From Sclerurus mexicanus (lineage: Eukaryota > Chordata > Aves > Passeriformes > Furnariidae): DNA of 64,000 nt. Below the pieces are notes generated by a model. The model ran no database searches, was not told where the DNA came from, and worked only from the letters and a program-made list of their open reading frames with translations. The stretch lies in NCBI GenBank assembly GCA_013396755.1, contig VWZF01004013.1:558001-622000 (forward strand), written 5' to 3'. Below, piece by piece: positions 35,182 through 50,300 of this stretch; position 1 is the first letter of the stretch, and each line of letters opens with the position of its first letter. The translations under genes and the position numbers were made by a program.

Positions 35182-38100
35182 CTGTGATAGCCCATTTGCC
35201 CTGTGACTTTGCCTCTTTCCTTTATCCTCTCCATAATTAATACAAGAATTAGTTGCATCTGGTTTCCAATTCACAGTAGGAAAAGTCATAGCAACTTAGT
35301 TGTCCTCCACTATTTTCCAGTATTAGCAGCACTACATTCAAAAATGTCAGCAATGTGCTTATCTGCATGGCACAAATCTTGTGGATGTGTTGAGATAACC
35401 AGCTGGTATTTTTAACCCATAATCTTGATGATGTGATTTCTGGATTACAAGGAAGCATCCTTAGGGACTGCCAATAGAAACTGCTCCTAACAGTTTGTCC
35501 CTGCATTGTGGTTTTCTTTTGGATATAACATCATCACATCTGTCTCCTGTGGCATGAAAAGAGGAGGAAATAATGTGATTACTACTAGTGTATCCCTCCT
35601 CACTTAATTACCTTACAAAGTCATCAAGGCTTTTGAGGTGGTGACCACAGGAACAATCTCTATATAAAAAAAAAGTTTCTGTATTTTTCACACCATATAA
35701 AAGAGAAACTGCAAGATTGGGGATTCTTTTGTGTCATTTGGACAGTTGGTAAAAGGAAAAAAGAGTAATGAGCTGTGGAAGATTTGGGTTAAGGACCTTG
35801 ACTAAAACATACTGGAATGATGTGGTGCAGGCAAAAAATAGGATATCGTTTAACAGCAGCTTTTCAGTGCAGAAACTATGGAAGTCTACTTCTGCAGCTT
35901 GCAATCTCCTCCCCCCAAATCCATGTGTTTTTTATAACTTTCTGGTTTTTATATTTTAATTTTAGCCTGTTTCCACCCACTTTTTAATGCTCCAGAAATA
36001 TCTGAAGACAGTTAGTGTAGGTGCCTGATAGTTTAGAAATGGCCTACAAGGCTTTCCATTACATTTCAGTGAAGCAAAATAAGGTCATATCCAGAAAATA
36101 TGAACAGACGAACATCACCAGGGACCAAGGAGGAAGAAATTGTTGATTCTGTACTTGACCCTCATCAACTGCTGTGAAATGAGCACCTAAAGCCTTAACA
36201 AAGAAGGCACAGAAGTAAATCTTGGTATTATGGTAAAACAGAAATCTTCTTTTAAAATGCTGTGAATGCCTGGCAGAGAGGTCAGGAGAAATGTAACACT
36301 GAAAAAAATTGAAAAATCCCTTTCTAAAGTCAGCAAATACTGCTATCCTTTGTGGCTGCAGCGTTAGGTGAATGACTGTTTTAGGTTGGGATTACACTAT
36401 GGAAGGAAAAGAACAGATCTTATCTCCAAAGCAGCTGGTACCTAGAGAATGCACCTAAGGAAAGGACTTAAATTCTCAATATAAAGGTTGGTAGGAAAGT
36501 GGGTATAAAAAGGGTAATAAGATCATTACGAACTGTGGAAATCAGCTTATGTGTTCCCTTTCTTGGTTTTTTCCACCCTGTTTTTTAGGTTGATTAGTTG
36601 GGTTTTGTCTAGTTTTGATTTTGTTTTTTACATTTCTCTTGTCCCCAGAATTGTTTGTTTTCTTGCAACATTAGTCATTCTCGAATTAGTGTTTCCACAC
36701 TTGCGGCTCATACACGGCTTTTGAAAAAAGTGTCATTGAAGTTTATACTTCTCTTTAAATGTCAGTTACAATCTCAACTAAAATAGATGATTGCAACAGC
36801 ACATAAAAACACGTAATTCTTTCTACAAATGCAGAACTGAGGAATGAATGTTGCTTCTACGTTGTGCCTCTTCTCCAGTGAAATATTATTTGGGGTCTCT
36901 GGAAACAAACCTTGTCTTATTGTAGATTGAGGTAGTAAGTATAAATTAGCAACCTGGCTTTATCATTGATTAGCACTATACTTTTTGACTGTGACATGTC
37001 TCAATAGTTCTAAGTTCTGCCTCCACCTCAGCCCCAAGACTGAAAAGTGTGGGCTGTGAAGGGACAGAAAAGTTAAACGCAGAAGATTTATTCAAGGAAG
37101 ATAAAGAGTTTTCACTCAAGGAAATATTCACTGCTAGGAAAACTAGGCCTAGGAAAAGATCAGTGTGGGCAAATTCCATTTATTATACCTACAGATGTTT
37201 ATTCTCTGCCTGTTTTGAGAAGTAGGATTCCTGTATAGAGATAACACTTTCTCACAGACATGCTGTGAGGCCTCTGCTGGGAGAGAGAGACCATAAAATG
37301 ACAGGGGAGAACACAGCCTTGAAGTTATGCATGTGCAAAAGGTCTTATTATTAAAGCACCAGTAAACAGGCCTGGGGACACTCTCTATACCACTGTACGA
37401 TTTCATTCAGTGATGCTTTGCAGTGTATTCAAGGTTTCCAACTTCAGAATAAACTTTTCCTTAATACCCTAGTCGTGGCTTAGTCCTCTGGGCCACCTGT
37501 GTGCATATCATTACAGGCTGCATTTCCTTCACTGGACTCCAGAAAACTCCCTACTTTCTGTGCTTGCTAATCAGAAATTTCATTTGATTTCAGCATGCTC
37601 ATGTAAGAGCAGATTAGTCACCTACAGATCAAAAGAGCTGGTGATCAGATCATTTCTCATTTTGTTCTGCTAGAGCTTCTGATTTCAGAGTGAATAATTT
37701 GTGAAAACACATAAGAAGGCACAAAACCATCATTGCTTATAGCAGACCTTCAGAACATACCCAGCACCAGACAACTCAACAAGTCCTGTTTACTGTACAC
37801 TCCTTAACTGTACATATAAAGAAATGGGATCTGGATCTTCTGCAAAAACAAAGATCATGGGACAAAAAGAGGTGTGAACTGGGCCAAGTTCTGAAGAGAT
37901 TAATCGCTCTTTGCTCAGCTTGCATTATGGCTCCTTTTCTACTGAAATCAGAGGAGGTTTTCCTGTGAAGGCATTAGCTAAATAAGACCTGGAGTGTTGA
38001 ACTTCAAGGCTCCTTCTCTACCACCTCATCATCTCTCCTCACCATCTGTCTACTTCAGGATCACTGAACTGACAGAAGAAATCAAATTACTCACCTAGCC

Positions 38101-41100
38101 AGCCTAGGAAAGTTGTCTTAGCAGCAAAGGTCTTTCTGTTTCCTAGCCAGGCTGCAAAGGCTTTGAATCCCCAGTTGCTGAAGAAAGGAGGCTGTTTCCC
38201 TAATGAGCATCAGATGACACAGGAGAAGAGTAAGCAGCAGACCCAAAACGATTCTCTCAGATGTTAAAACCATTTCAGAGAGGTGAGGGGAGTGCTGCTG
38301 AAAGGGCAGGCCACAAGCTCTCCCATTTTCAAATGGACATGCAGTCATAAGTATTCCTGAGAGGAAGAATGTGAGTCCAGCTAGGACTTTGCCATTGCAG
38401 CAACAAGGAAATGACAGACATGGATAGCAAGTTAACATAAACAGAATACAAAATCAGGGAGGGCCTCAGAGACTCCACGGGTGACTAGGCAAGGTTTAGC
38501 ATCTCCCAGCATTTGTTTTACTGTCACATTTGAAGGATTTTTAAGTATCAATGGATTCCAGAGATGGCCCAGCCAGCCAATTAAAGTTATGATTTATTGT
38601 CATGGAGCTTATCAACACGAGTCTGTAGTATCATTCAGTGAATGACTCCAAACTAAGAGGATATACTGATTGACCATAATTAGTACTGCACCATAAATTC
38701 ATGTAGGGCTTTAAAAACATTAAGAAACAGTATGTCTCCTCCCCAGAGAGCAACAGACTATAACTAAGCCATTTTCTCAGACACAGCACAAGCATGCTTA
38801 ATTTAGCTTTTAGCCAACAAGGACATGCTAATTACTTTTCTCTGACTAACAGTGACCCATGTCTCTGTGAGAAAATGCAGTTTTGAGGACAGAGCTAGAA
38901 GGAAGATGTACGCTTGGAAACTGCAGATTGCATTGCAGTTGCTAAACAGAGAGCATGCCTCAGTGTCACCTGCAGAGGAAACTTTCAGCTGTGCTAGGTT
39001 ATTTGCCATGGGACATACAAATGAGTGGCTTCAAAGATGGAAGATGTTGGCCAGCTCTAGGTTTGAGGCTTGTATTATAAGAAAAAACAGTTAAATATGG
39101 TCTGTTCCAAGTGAATGAGGAAAGCAAAAATATTCAGTCTTTTATCAACTTCTTCCCCTTACTAATATTTTTTCTAACTCTGTGCTACTATACCACAGCC
39201 TTACTCACCTAGGATGATGGCTTGCCTCTCTCTTTTATTTTACAGTCCCATATGGCTTCCTGGTGAAGTTGCTTTCATCCCAATCACTGTTCTTATAACA
39301 GCTGATACTGCCACTCATTAATTTGCACATCATTGCTTGGCTGAATTCCAGATCTTCCTTAAGTTTTACCTAACCTGTTACAAGACAACTAGGTCAAATT
39401 ACATTTTTCTACCAAAAAAAAAGAAAAAAGAAAAAAATTTAAAAAAAAAATTGTTCCAGTACAGAGCTGCAGAATTCCAAGAAAGTTGTGAAGAACTGGG
39501 TATAGGAGACATTCTTCACTTGTAAAGATGTTTCTGTGTTCCTCATTCCCCACTTTCCTTCAAAGGTGATTTACTTTTAGCTTAGCAAGTAGTATCTTGT
39601 AGTTTAGAGTTGGAAAGTCAGGACCAGTTCTATAGCTACATGCTTGAGCCTCCTGAGTGCCTGAGGTATTGTTTGGTGAAAACAAGCTACAAATGGTTTA
39701 TTTGCTCTCTGTCTTGCTTCTTTTCGAAATAGGATTCAGCAGGACATCCCACACATAGCTACTACTGGGACTTAAGAGCTGAAGAAGACACACCTTTCGT
39801 CTGCCATTAAGGACAATAATCAACACCAGAAAGCTTGTGGAAGTTGGAATTTGGCTGGAGTAAATTGTATCTCTGTCAACATAACCAGAGGCTCAGAGTG
39901 TTCTGATTATTAATGTGTCTCAGAAATCTGCTGGGGCTGATTATACATAACCAATGAAACACCAGTGGCCTACTCAGTTTTCAGTTTCTTGGAAGACTAG
40001 ACATCCTTCACCTCTGGAGCCATCCAGCCTTCAGCATTTGGTGAAAGCAAAACAAATGTAGTGTGCGGGCAACCATATCTACAAGGCAAGATTATGCCTC
40101 TGCAAGGTATCCCATCAGATACTCAGATATCACCAATTCTCATGTTTGCTGAAGGCAGAAAAACTACATTTTGCAAGGTCTCCAGTTGGGTATGGATGCC
40201 TCATACCCTGTCCTTCAGAGCTCAAAAGTCCAGGCTCTAGGCCTTTCTCCTCTAAGCACAGAAAAAAGATTTTAGAGAGTTCTCAAAGTTTTCTCTGGTA
40301 ATTTTTTCTAACTTTGTTTGACAACAGAGCTTCATTGGTAGGAGACTGGCCCTTAGTTTTTCCTTATTGCAGTTTTAGAGCTTGCTTAATCCTACAGATT
40401 GTGTGCACTACAAAGCCAATTGATTTCTGAACACTTATTACACTGAGTCCCCAAGAGTATTTAGCGCTTTGTGGTTTGAAGTCTTTCTGGCTGAAAACCA
40501 TCTGCTTTCTCTAAATCAGTTCAGAAGGGTGTTTAGCAGAGTGGTCAGTAAGCTCAGTTTTATACATCTCTACTTTATCATCTGCTAAACTCTTGGGGCA
40601 AGAACAATCTGCTTACATGTTTGACTTTGCCCATACTGGGCAAACCAATAGAGCACTCAGCATAAAATGTCACTAAATTCTCAGGCATTTTCACATGTAT
40701 GCATTCTAGGAATAAATGCCTCTAATATTATGATCAGAGCCACTGGACGAGAAAGAACAAGAAATGTAAAGTACCAGTATAGAAGTGAATGCAGAGGACT
40801 CACAGGAGCTGGCAAATGGTCCACCATGAGTAAATGAACAGCCAAGACTGATCTCTCACCTGATTTCATATTATTTTTCAATTGCAGTGAATGAATTAAT
40901 AAAAGTCAATGTCAGATGGAAATGTCCCACCAACGAGGAAAAAATAAACAGCATTCTTCAGCCACTTCATTTCCAAGGAGTACTTGAAACCCACTGTGAT
41001 CAGACAAAAAGGATATTGTTTCAGTAGAGGTAGTTTCAAAACATACTCTGCAAAAGAGACAACTCTTACATATTAATCCAAAGGAGATCGGCCTTCAGTT

Positions 41101-44100
41101 ATGACAGATTTAAGAACTGTGTAGCACCACTCAGCAGTCCTCAGTCTCTTCTGCAGAGGTCAGTTGCTTGGGGTTTTTTTAACAAATTTATTTAACACTG
41201 TAATTTATCTTCTATACATAAGGATCATAGTGAGAGAAGAAGGATTAGGGAAGGTCCAAATGATCATAAAGCTAAATTTTTACCATGAAATAATTTAAGG
41301 TAATTTTCTCAGTTGGATTTCCATTTCAAATGACCAACCCAAGAGGGAGACATACGTTTGTCAAGCTGAATTATCTTACTGGTATGAAAACATACAAAAT
41401 AAAAACAAAATCCACAAAGAACCTCAAAAATGTTTATACATCTTTTCCTCTCCTCCGCACCTCCAAACTATTCCATATTGAAAGAAGACTGGAAACAAAT
41501 ATGTGTTTTTCAGATAAAGTTCAGCTTTTGAAAGTCCAGTGTCCCAAAAGGCTGTTTATTGGTGCAGCAGTACTTTGGATTGAAGGAGAAAAATTGTTCT
41601 CTAAGTGGCTTTTCTTAGATGTCAAATGCAAGCTATAAAAACTTCACTGATTGAACTGGTTTCCTGATTCAGGAGGTTTCTGATTTTTATTAGACCAAAT
41701 TCTTAGCTGTTATAAATTAATGTAGCTCTTGTTCATATGGAGCTGGATCAACAGTGACCATTGGAAGTATTCACGGGACCACAGTGTAAAGATGAAGAAT
41801 CTCACGGCAAATGATCTGATCCACAAGGGTGTTGCTTACAGTAAAACCAAGGAAAGAGGCACAATTTTTTCTCAACAGTCTTTACACTTCTCATATCTTA
41901 CTAATTGATTGAAGAGCAATTAAAATCTAAATTAGATTATCAATCAAATGAGGCTGGACTAAATATTGTTTCTGCAGTTATGTACCAGCAAAATTTAGTC
42001 TGTTTGCAAGCCCTTGCCTTTACTCTCTCTATCCAATGCAGATTGAAGGCTGTGTGGCAAACATTCTCTGTACACTTTCCTTAACTATAGTGTTATTCTG
42101 GATTATTCAGGGGGAAGGAAAAATAAAATTAAAAAAAAATAATATCCATCAGAATATAGCATGCTTTTAAAACTCTCCTTTTAAAAATTAAGTGCTTCCG
42201 AAGCCTACACCTACACTGGTGCTTCATGAGCTCAGTGTTAACACAAAAGCCCTCAATCACAGATTTCAGTCCAGTTCAAGACGCACTTTGCAAGGACTTA
42301 ATCACTTACACACCCCTATGGGCTTGGAGAGGAAAGGCTAGGTCCCCACCTGTCATATCAGAGAAAGCACTCTGATTGCAGAAGATAAAAGATAAGTTTT
42401 TGAAAGCAATATATTGAAAGAAACAGTCTCTCTTGGCCTGCTCTTAAAGCCCAGTTCTTTGCAAAATATTAGGAGGAAATATTTTTTGTTTTACATGCAA
42501 CTGATGGGGAGAAAACAGGATCTTGGAATAGAAAGTTGACTCTACATTCCTAGAAAATTGTCTGGGTAAGGGCTGAGTTTTCTCTGTTGGTTTACAAATC
42601 CTTATTACTTCCCCAAAATATCAATTCAATTTTCTTTCTCTCGTTGATAATTTTCTATTCCCTTTTTCCTCTCCTCCTCAGCTTTAATCTGAAAATTTAC
42701 CTACAACAGATTTTCATTTTTTTCAAAATGAGTTAAGTGAAAGTTCACCACTTTCTTTCTACCAAAGCTTTCTTCTCACATTTTAATAAGCATGATTGTA
42801 CATCCCTTTTGAGAAGGGAGAAATGTGAAAGGGAAGAAAGCAAAAAACCCTCAGTGAATAGAATAAAATAACACAAGGAAATATACTTTATTCAAAAGCC
42901 TCCATCAGCTTTTGTGGAAGTTCTTCCATGTGCACCTTCCATGCAGCATTTAGATTGGGCATAAACTATACAGAATTGCTACCTGATTAAAAAGGAACTG
43001 TGATTTATTTGTACATGAAGGATGAAGTAGTGGGGACAAATCATATTCGGATTAATTTAGGCAGTATTATTATCATTGCCCTGAATGGGGGCTCCACTAG
43101 TCTTACACCACAAAGGAATATGTAATAATACTTCTGCTGGAGGAAAACAAAAACTTTTACTGTGAAAAAATATTTACTAAACGTTAGGGATTTGATACTG
43201 ACCTGTGGAAAGACCCAAGGTAAGGTGCTATGAGAAAATGCCAGCATTGTTGGATATAAACCTTGTTCCAAGGAGTTAGTTTAATAGGCACCTATGGTTC
43301 ACGGAGACAGAGGCAAAGCCATCAAATTGATAGCTACTTTGAATGGCAAGGTAGCAATACCCAGGGTGGTTATGAATAAATCTCTTCCTGAGACACAGAA
43401 ATTCTGGGGACTCCTTGCAAAAATGTATGTTGTTTATCCCTCTGCAAAAGCATACTTTTCTTAGAAAGAATTATCAGTACATAATAACGGAAGATGAAGA
43501 TAATATTTTTTATCGTAACAGGTCTGACCTTCCACCTTTACTTATACTAAATCTGACCTGCACCTGCTGCCTTGCACTAACACACTGCTGTACTTTGTTT
43601 ACTTGGACGAAGAGTGCCATCAAGACTTAGACACCTCTCTGGGTTTATGCCTCTTTTCTCCTTTTTGTCTTTTTAATTAAACATGTAGCAGACAAAACAA
43701 AATATCAAAGCTATAAGTTAAATTCAGGCACATAAATATATGAAGCAAGCAGGTGCAAACTTCCTAAAGTCTTAGGACCAATCTTTCAGTTGTTTAGATT
43801 CACACCATCTCTACACTTTTACTGTATGTTGTGAATGCTCATGTTATTGACAAAGTGGAGTCTATGAAGTCCATGAGAAGTAATAAAGTTGATTTTACCA
43901 CTTTTCCTTTCTTTAGCTCACTGATTTCAGCCATCTTACATCTTAATTGTTACTTCTGCATTAGTGCCTCTAATGCTGACTCAGTACCTGACAACTAGCT
44001 TCAACTTTGCTTGCTGCCAGTTTAGCAAGCCAAATTCAGTAACAAATGTGAAATCAATTGCAGTTAAGGAAGAACTTTTGTAAGGAAGAACAAAGCGAGA

Positions 44101-44247
44101 TGGAGTTCAGTAGCATCAAGAAGTACACAAAGAGAAGTACATGCAGGAAGCATGAGCTGGGTTTTTCTTACTCCAGTATAAAGCAGAATTCTCTGGGTGA
44201 CTGGATGTTTCATAGAAACAAAATCTGAATCAGCCTCTTCATTTCAG

Positions 44248-44312
44248 GGTGGCAGGCATTTAAGATGCTGGTGACTGATGGAATAGTTACCAAGCTTTCA
44301 GATATGATAAAG
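44248..44312 (+). CDS. Candidate internal exon (65 bp) of an unidentified gene
   Basis: A pyrimidine-rich tract ending CTCTTCATTTCAG (44235-44247) is followed by a 65-bp open segment and a strong donor, AAG|GTGAGTAA (junction 44312/44313). In the frame left open, with two bases carried over from an upstream exon, the peptide begins WQAFKMLVTDG and ends KLSDMIK. It looks like an amphipathic, helix-forming protein segment and ends on a codon boundary. I do not recognise the family. No neighbouring exon is evident. Decoy exons with good splice signals are common in long introns, so this may be chance. Confidence 0.22.
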
Positions 44313-47300
44313 GTGAGTAATGATTTTTATGTCATTCTTCACAGACTACCTTCCTATCATTCTCCATCCTGTCAAAATAAGAGACCTGCTTTTCCACATA
44401 GCACCCAAATGCCTCAGTGTTTGGTAATAAAGCAATATGAACCCATGCCACTCTTCTGTCAGCCCGTGAAAAGCTGGCTCCAGAGCACGTGTGGGTTTAT
44501 GTGGTAGACCTTTTGGATGCTGTTAATAAGAGCAGCAGAAAGCCCTGAATGGCATGTACTGTCAACAGTGGAACCCTTAGTAACCACCAAGGGGTTCTAC
44601 CCCTCCCCTCCCCAGCAGGATTTTATGCAGACTGACAGGAAGAAATCACCTCTTTCACCTTCTCTCACAGCCTAAATAGAAATGAGTGATACAATATTAA
44701 TGAAGAGGGGGGGATAAAAGGAGAGAGAAAATAATATCAAGTTATAATAATCTTAATAAAACACCCAAAGGAAGAGAATTCAGGGAAGGCGGTGATAACG
44801 GCATGTACCTTATCTTAGTTGCCTCCTGATCTAGCTTATTCACATGAATGTAAAGTGTTGGAGAGTGAAAGAAGAGCGTTAAGTACAGTCAAGCTCTGTG
44901 TCACAGGGTATTAAACAAGACCAAAACACTGGGTCAGTGATACTGCCTCTGAAGATCTCTCCAGCCCACACCTGCACCTCTTACAGAGGAGACGCCCTTT
45001 GTCAATTTTTCAGGCAACAAAATATGGCAGTTACACATTTGAAAATGTTCCAGTTGTTAAAGCTGCTTTTGGGAATATTGTGTACAGAAATTTGGAGCAC
45101 AGTGATAATGTGATGTAATCCTCCAGTTTATAGAAGAATCTTGGATGAAAATTATTTCAAAATCCCAATTGGAAGGGATGTGAGTTATGTGAGTTATTTT
45201 AAATTTATTCATTCACAAAAGAATGTACAGATTAATACACTTGTTTTTCATAAATTGACTGCATATCTCTTTAGGCCTTTAGTTTACACATAGTCTGTTT
45301 ATAAATAATTGCTCCTTAAAGTCTGACAAAAAATTACAAAAGGTACTGTGTCTTTTTGAAAAGGCTTGAAACTTGACATTGAGATGTGGGCAGAGGTGCT
45401 GACATGATTGCAGTGGAGATTTTGCCAGGAAACCTACTACAAAGGAATTTGAAATGTCAGTAAAGTCCCTAGTTCAAAATGCATTTGTTAAGAATTTGGT
45501 GGCAAAAGTTCTCAAGTTTCATGTGCAGTAACCATGTCGTGGTCAACTCACAAATCCCCTACTATCACTGCAGACTGCAGGGAGAAGTGCTTGTGTTCAG
45601 AGCATGACCAAGCCTGTTTCAGGATGTTATGCCCTGGTCCACTTGGCATGATTAGGGCAAAATTGTTTGATTTACTCTGGGAGGTGCACGAGAGAAAAAA
45701 CAAAATTCTCAGAATCTTCAATAAAACACTTTTACTTGTAAATTTTAGAACATTAAGGTAGAAAAAGGCACTTGCAAAATTTTGAAAAACATCCAGACAA
45801 AGTAAGGCACTTCACAAACTTAAACATAGCCAACTTTAACTTATCCAGACAACAAAGCACTTATTAAGACATTGACTGGATTTTTTTAGTCTGGTTTACA
45901 ATATATTTTGAGAAGTTAGGAGAAGAAAGAGAGAAAGAAAGAGAAAGAAAGGATAAGAGTAGAAACGTATATAGTCACCTAGGATCCAGTGATGACACCT
46001 GAGTGTTGCAATTTCGATGTCCGTTGCATGAAGTGATGGTCTCAGTTTTGATTGATTGGGAGAAGCCACACACAGTTCAAAGAGTTAATATATGCTCAGG
46101 CTCTGTGAGAATATCCAGGTAACTCTCCTAAGGCAGGGACTTTTATATTGTATGATCTAACACTGTCTATCACAGGGCACTTCAGAGGTCTTTGATGGTT
46201 TATGACCCCTTCTAAGACATGACTGCTGTTTCTCATGTCAGCATAGTTATGTCAGTTATGCCTCATCAAAAGGGAAGAATAATTTCAGGCCTATATGTGA
46301 ATGTCCCAATATCTCTCCCAAGGGGAGGTTTTCCACACCCATAAGAGAGGACATTGGTATGATAAAAAGTACTATCCCAGTTCACAGGATCTGCTTCTTC
46401 TTGGCCTCTCTCCCTATCTGGCTCAAAACCCAGTTTGTAGCCTCCTGTGGCAGGTGTACATCCCCTCTGCACCTGGGCAGTTACTTTACACATCATCACC
46501 AAAGCACCCGCTGCTTTTGTAAATGGAAAATTATTTTTAGTCATTAACGATGAACATTCCAGTCTCTCACATGGGGTGAATAGCACTTCCCCTGGAACTG
46601 CATTTCCATGTTGTTAGAAGCTGTTACAGTGTAAGGTGCTGGCTTTGAAACTGAGAAAACTTTTTCTCCTTATAATTTGTTTCTATCCCTGAATCTCGTG
46701 AAGAGAGGAGGAAAAAAAGAAGTAATGCAATTAGACTATGAGAGCTGTAACACCTTACATCGAGTGGAAGGTGAAGAAAAAGTAGAGAGGAGGAGGTTAC
46801 AGGAGGAATTGGAGATTGAAGAGTTGAGGCTTAAAAAGGCAAAAACAGAGTCTTTGTGACTATTCAGCCCCTCAGCAGTGCTTGCACTCTCAGCAATAGC
46901 TTTGAAATCCACACAACGTGTATTGGAGACAAGAAAACCACAAAGCAGACAATAGTACATACCAGCAGATACAGAAGAGGTCCATGCCATGAATGTGAAG
47001 GACCTAGTTGGACCTAACTGTTTTGTTTTCTTGGCAAAAGCCAATTTGTGGAATTGAATATCTTTCACAGGAACAAAACTTGCCTTCATAGGGTTCTCAC
47101 AAAGCAACAAGTTTGGGGAAAAAAATCTTCAAAATGGTAGATGCCCACACTGACCTCTTCAAAATTGAAAATCTTGGGTTTATGGCGTGTAACAAGCTTT
47201 CATTTGAAAATTCAAGCTTACTGTGATTGAGAGACTAAAATGACCTGAAATAAAATGAAACATTTCAAAATTATATAGAAGCCTGCTTCAATTGAATAGG

Positions 47301-50300
47301 AATCATGCATTTAACTTTCAGTCTATGAAAAATGTGACATTTCAACTTCTAAGCCCTATTTATGGTGAATACTTTCTTTTAATTGGGACAATTTTCCTAA
47401 GTGGGAAAAAACCATCTGTTTCCTCCTCCTTCCAGCTGTGGCTTTGCTCTTTTGCATTTCTGTGCTTCAGTTCTGTATGTACTGGGTAGCATTTCAATGA
47501 GAAATAAGGAAGGATGGAGTAGAAGGGCTTCATTTGCTTTTTTAGTATAAAAATCCCCTATTAAATGTTACGGTCATAAAATGAGGGGCCCATAATACAT
47601 GAAACGCCAGAATTTGAATGTCCTTTCAGCCTTAACTCAGCCATCTTCTGCTTATATGTTACAATGCACTTCTTTTTATGGTCACCTGCTTCTTTCCCCA
47701 GAGCCTGATACCACACAAATAGATATTTTCTGAGTGAATAGCTTTTTCTTATTGTGCATTATCACCATTGTTTAAATTGTTTGCTTTGACACTTTGTCTG
47801 GACTGATGCTGTAAGTTTCTATTTCAGTTTTCTTTCCTTTGAAAGATGGCTATTTGCTGTTGTATTCTTTTTAATATTCTAAAATCAAAAGACATTCTGA
47901 AAGAATAACATTTCTTCATTGTTTGTGATCAACAGACATCAAATTTACCTTTGAGCTCTGATATTTGAATTGTAGACACTAATCCAGCTGCTTAAGCTTT
48001 CATCTTGTTCAGTTAAAGGTACAGACCAACAAATTATGTAACTGTAATAAAACAGGCTGGATTTTGTCTGCAAATAAGGTGGTCACAACATTTTGTTGAT
48101 GCTATTCTGCAAACCTTTGGGGCAGTCATTTAAGCTGAGCCTTAACTGTGGTATTTACAGTCAGCATCACAATAGTTTTGCTTTGAACCTTTTGCTTCAC
48201 TTGGCCATTAATGCCAGAAAACTTCACCTTCCCTTTATACTCTAAAGGGATTAAATATCCAATAACAAATCCATAAAATGTATATCCAAGTGAAGCAAAC
48301 AGACTTTTCAAATAACAATAAACCAGAGTATTTAAAATAAAAGAATAAAAATACACAGAAATATGCGTCTTGATGGTGGGAAAGATTTTACATAACATTC
48401 TCACAACACACATACATGCCCACCGCCTCTTTTGCCAGTTCCTTTCTCCAAAAATAAGCTGTATTTCATTTACATTGTTTTTGAGGTTTCCAGATAATGT
48501 AACCCACAAATCCATCTGCATTTGGAATGCAGTGGTTTGTGAATGACCTTTTCGTTACATTCACCAAGCAGGATCTTGATCCAAGCAGATTCTTTGGCTC
48601 AGGCTCATTTTACCCTCCTCTGTGCTTTGAACAAACCACTTCCCCAGGCTCCAAGGGCCATAACTTTGGTTGTTTGAAAAACTCATTTAACACAATTGAT
48701 TGTAACATTCTCTCCCTTTTTCCCCTGTCATAACTTCCTGATTGCTGTTCATTTGTACCAGATGTGCTCTTTACATTTCCAAATTATATAAACATTTTAC
48801 CCAAAATGGTTCTCTCTCTTTTCACATCTGCTGTATATTTATATTTACAGTAGCATGCTAACTTGTATACTATAGCACACATTTAAATACAGGTCTGGAA
48901 AAGCATGGGGAATTCCTCTCTTAGAGGTGCAGTTCTCACCATCTGTAGCCATATCCATCCTGTCTTCAAAAACATCTGACTATGTAAGCTATACAAAGCC
49001 GACTTAGATAGAGCAGCCTCTAAGGAAAATTTGAGGTACTGCACAGAGCAATAGTACTGAAGAAGCAGATGGCACCCTTTGCTCTGAATCAGTCCTAAAG
49101 CAATGGTGCAAGGGTAACAATGTCACCCCAGGTGACATCCTTCTAATGAAATAAACAACAGACAGTTGAAAATTATCAGTTAAATCTACTGCTCAGCATA
49201 AAACTGGGAATTTAACTGGACTTTTGTGTGTGCATGTCTACTTCCTATTGTATATCTCTTGAGAAATACTAACTGTGAGCCAAAAATACTCAGTGATTTA
49301 ACAAAACTGAAAACAAATTCCGCAGACTCCATCTTCTTCAGCTTTTCCAATCTAGTAAAAAGGGATTGGTGACTACTTTGCTCATCAAGAGCAACATTTT
49401 TATGCATTTTCATGTTTAGAAAAAGGATGTGCCTGTCAATCATGGCACTGCCTGTGCATACACAAAACCCCGGTTTAAGGACAAGGATATTTTTTTTTTC
49501 ATTATGTAGGCTTTAGAACTTATCCTTAAATTCATTCCAGCATTTTTTTACAAGTGTAGGGGAAAATTCCAGTTTTCATTCATATCTTTGATCCCTGAAC
49601 GTACAGAGATGGAATTTCCATCAGGTTGGAAGTTATTTTGGATTTAAAAAAAAAAATCAGGTATTTCCGTTTGACAGAGGGTATGTCGTGTCTGCAATGT
49701 TGAGATCTCCTAGGTTTAATGTGCACCTAATGTTCTCAAAATTCTAGCCCCTGGATTTATGGGATTATGCTAAATGCTAAACCAAAACATAGCAACATGT
49801 AATTCACCTTAAATTTCCCCTCTTTTGCATGATTTTGAGACTTTGTCTATCACCTTGAAGGAACACAATAAAATGTCATGGTTCATCTGCTTCAGTTACT
49901 GCTGTAAAACAGCAGGAGCATTGCAGAGTCCTGACTAGCCCAGCCACTCTATTCTCAGTCTGGAGGAAAGACCAGGGTAGCAGAAACTGAAGCACACATT
50001 TTTGACCAAGATAATTTTCTTCTGAAAGCACCTACTCTAAACTGCAGTTCCCCCAACATTTGTATCCCTCTTCTTTTTTTACTTTTTTGCCTTTTAATTT
50101 TTTCTAAGGTAGAAAAATTGTCATATTCCCAATTCAGAATTGAAAAAAGAAATTTTTACTGCTTGGAATTGCTTAACAAAGTAAGAGGCTTTAACAGTTC
50201 TCTGTGTCCAACAAAAAGATCTCCAAAAAGTATCTATCTGTTTTGCAAAAAAACACTTCATTTAAATTTCTGTTAAATTGCATCTTTGTTTTGGTTCTTT

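Larger units (their letters stand above)
31441..44247. other. Long non-coding stretch, no supported gene
   Basis: Mostly AT-rich unique DNA. It includes a TG/TA microsatellite at 31846-31878, two close palindromes at 35143-35181, a T-rich tract near 36560-36640 and an A-rich tract at 39412-39452. The patch at about 38550-38700 has CAATTAAA and TTTATTG cores in a balanced background and could be a conserved non-coding element. The longest frame (134 codons, 32337-32741, -) has no domain I recognise. Confidence 0.5.

Noticed and set aside
38098..38155. Minus-strand exon candidate with a good GTGAGT donor
   Set aside because: The acceptor is mediocre, two of three frames are closed and the peptide is not recognised; weaker than the 44248-44312 candidate.
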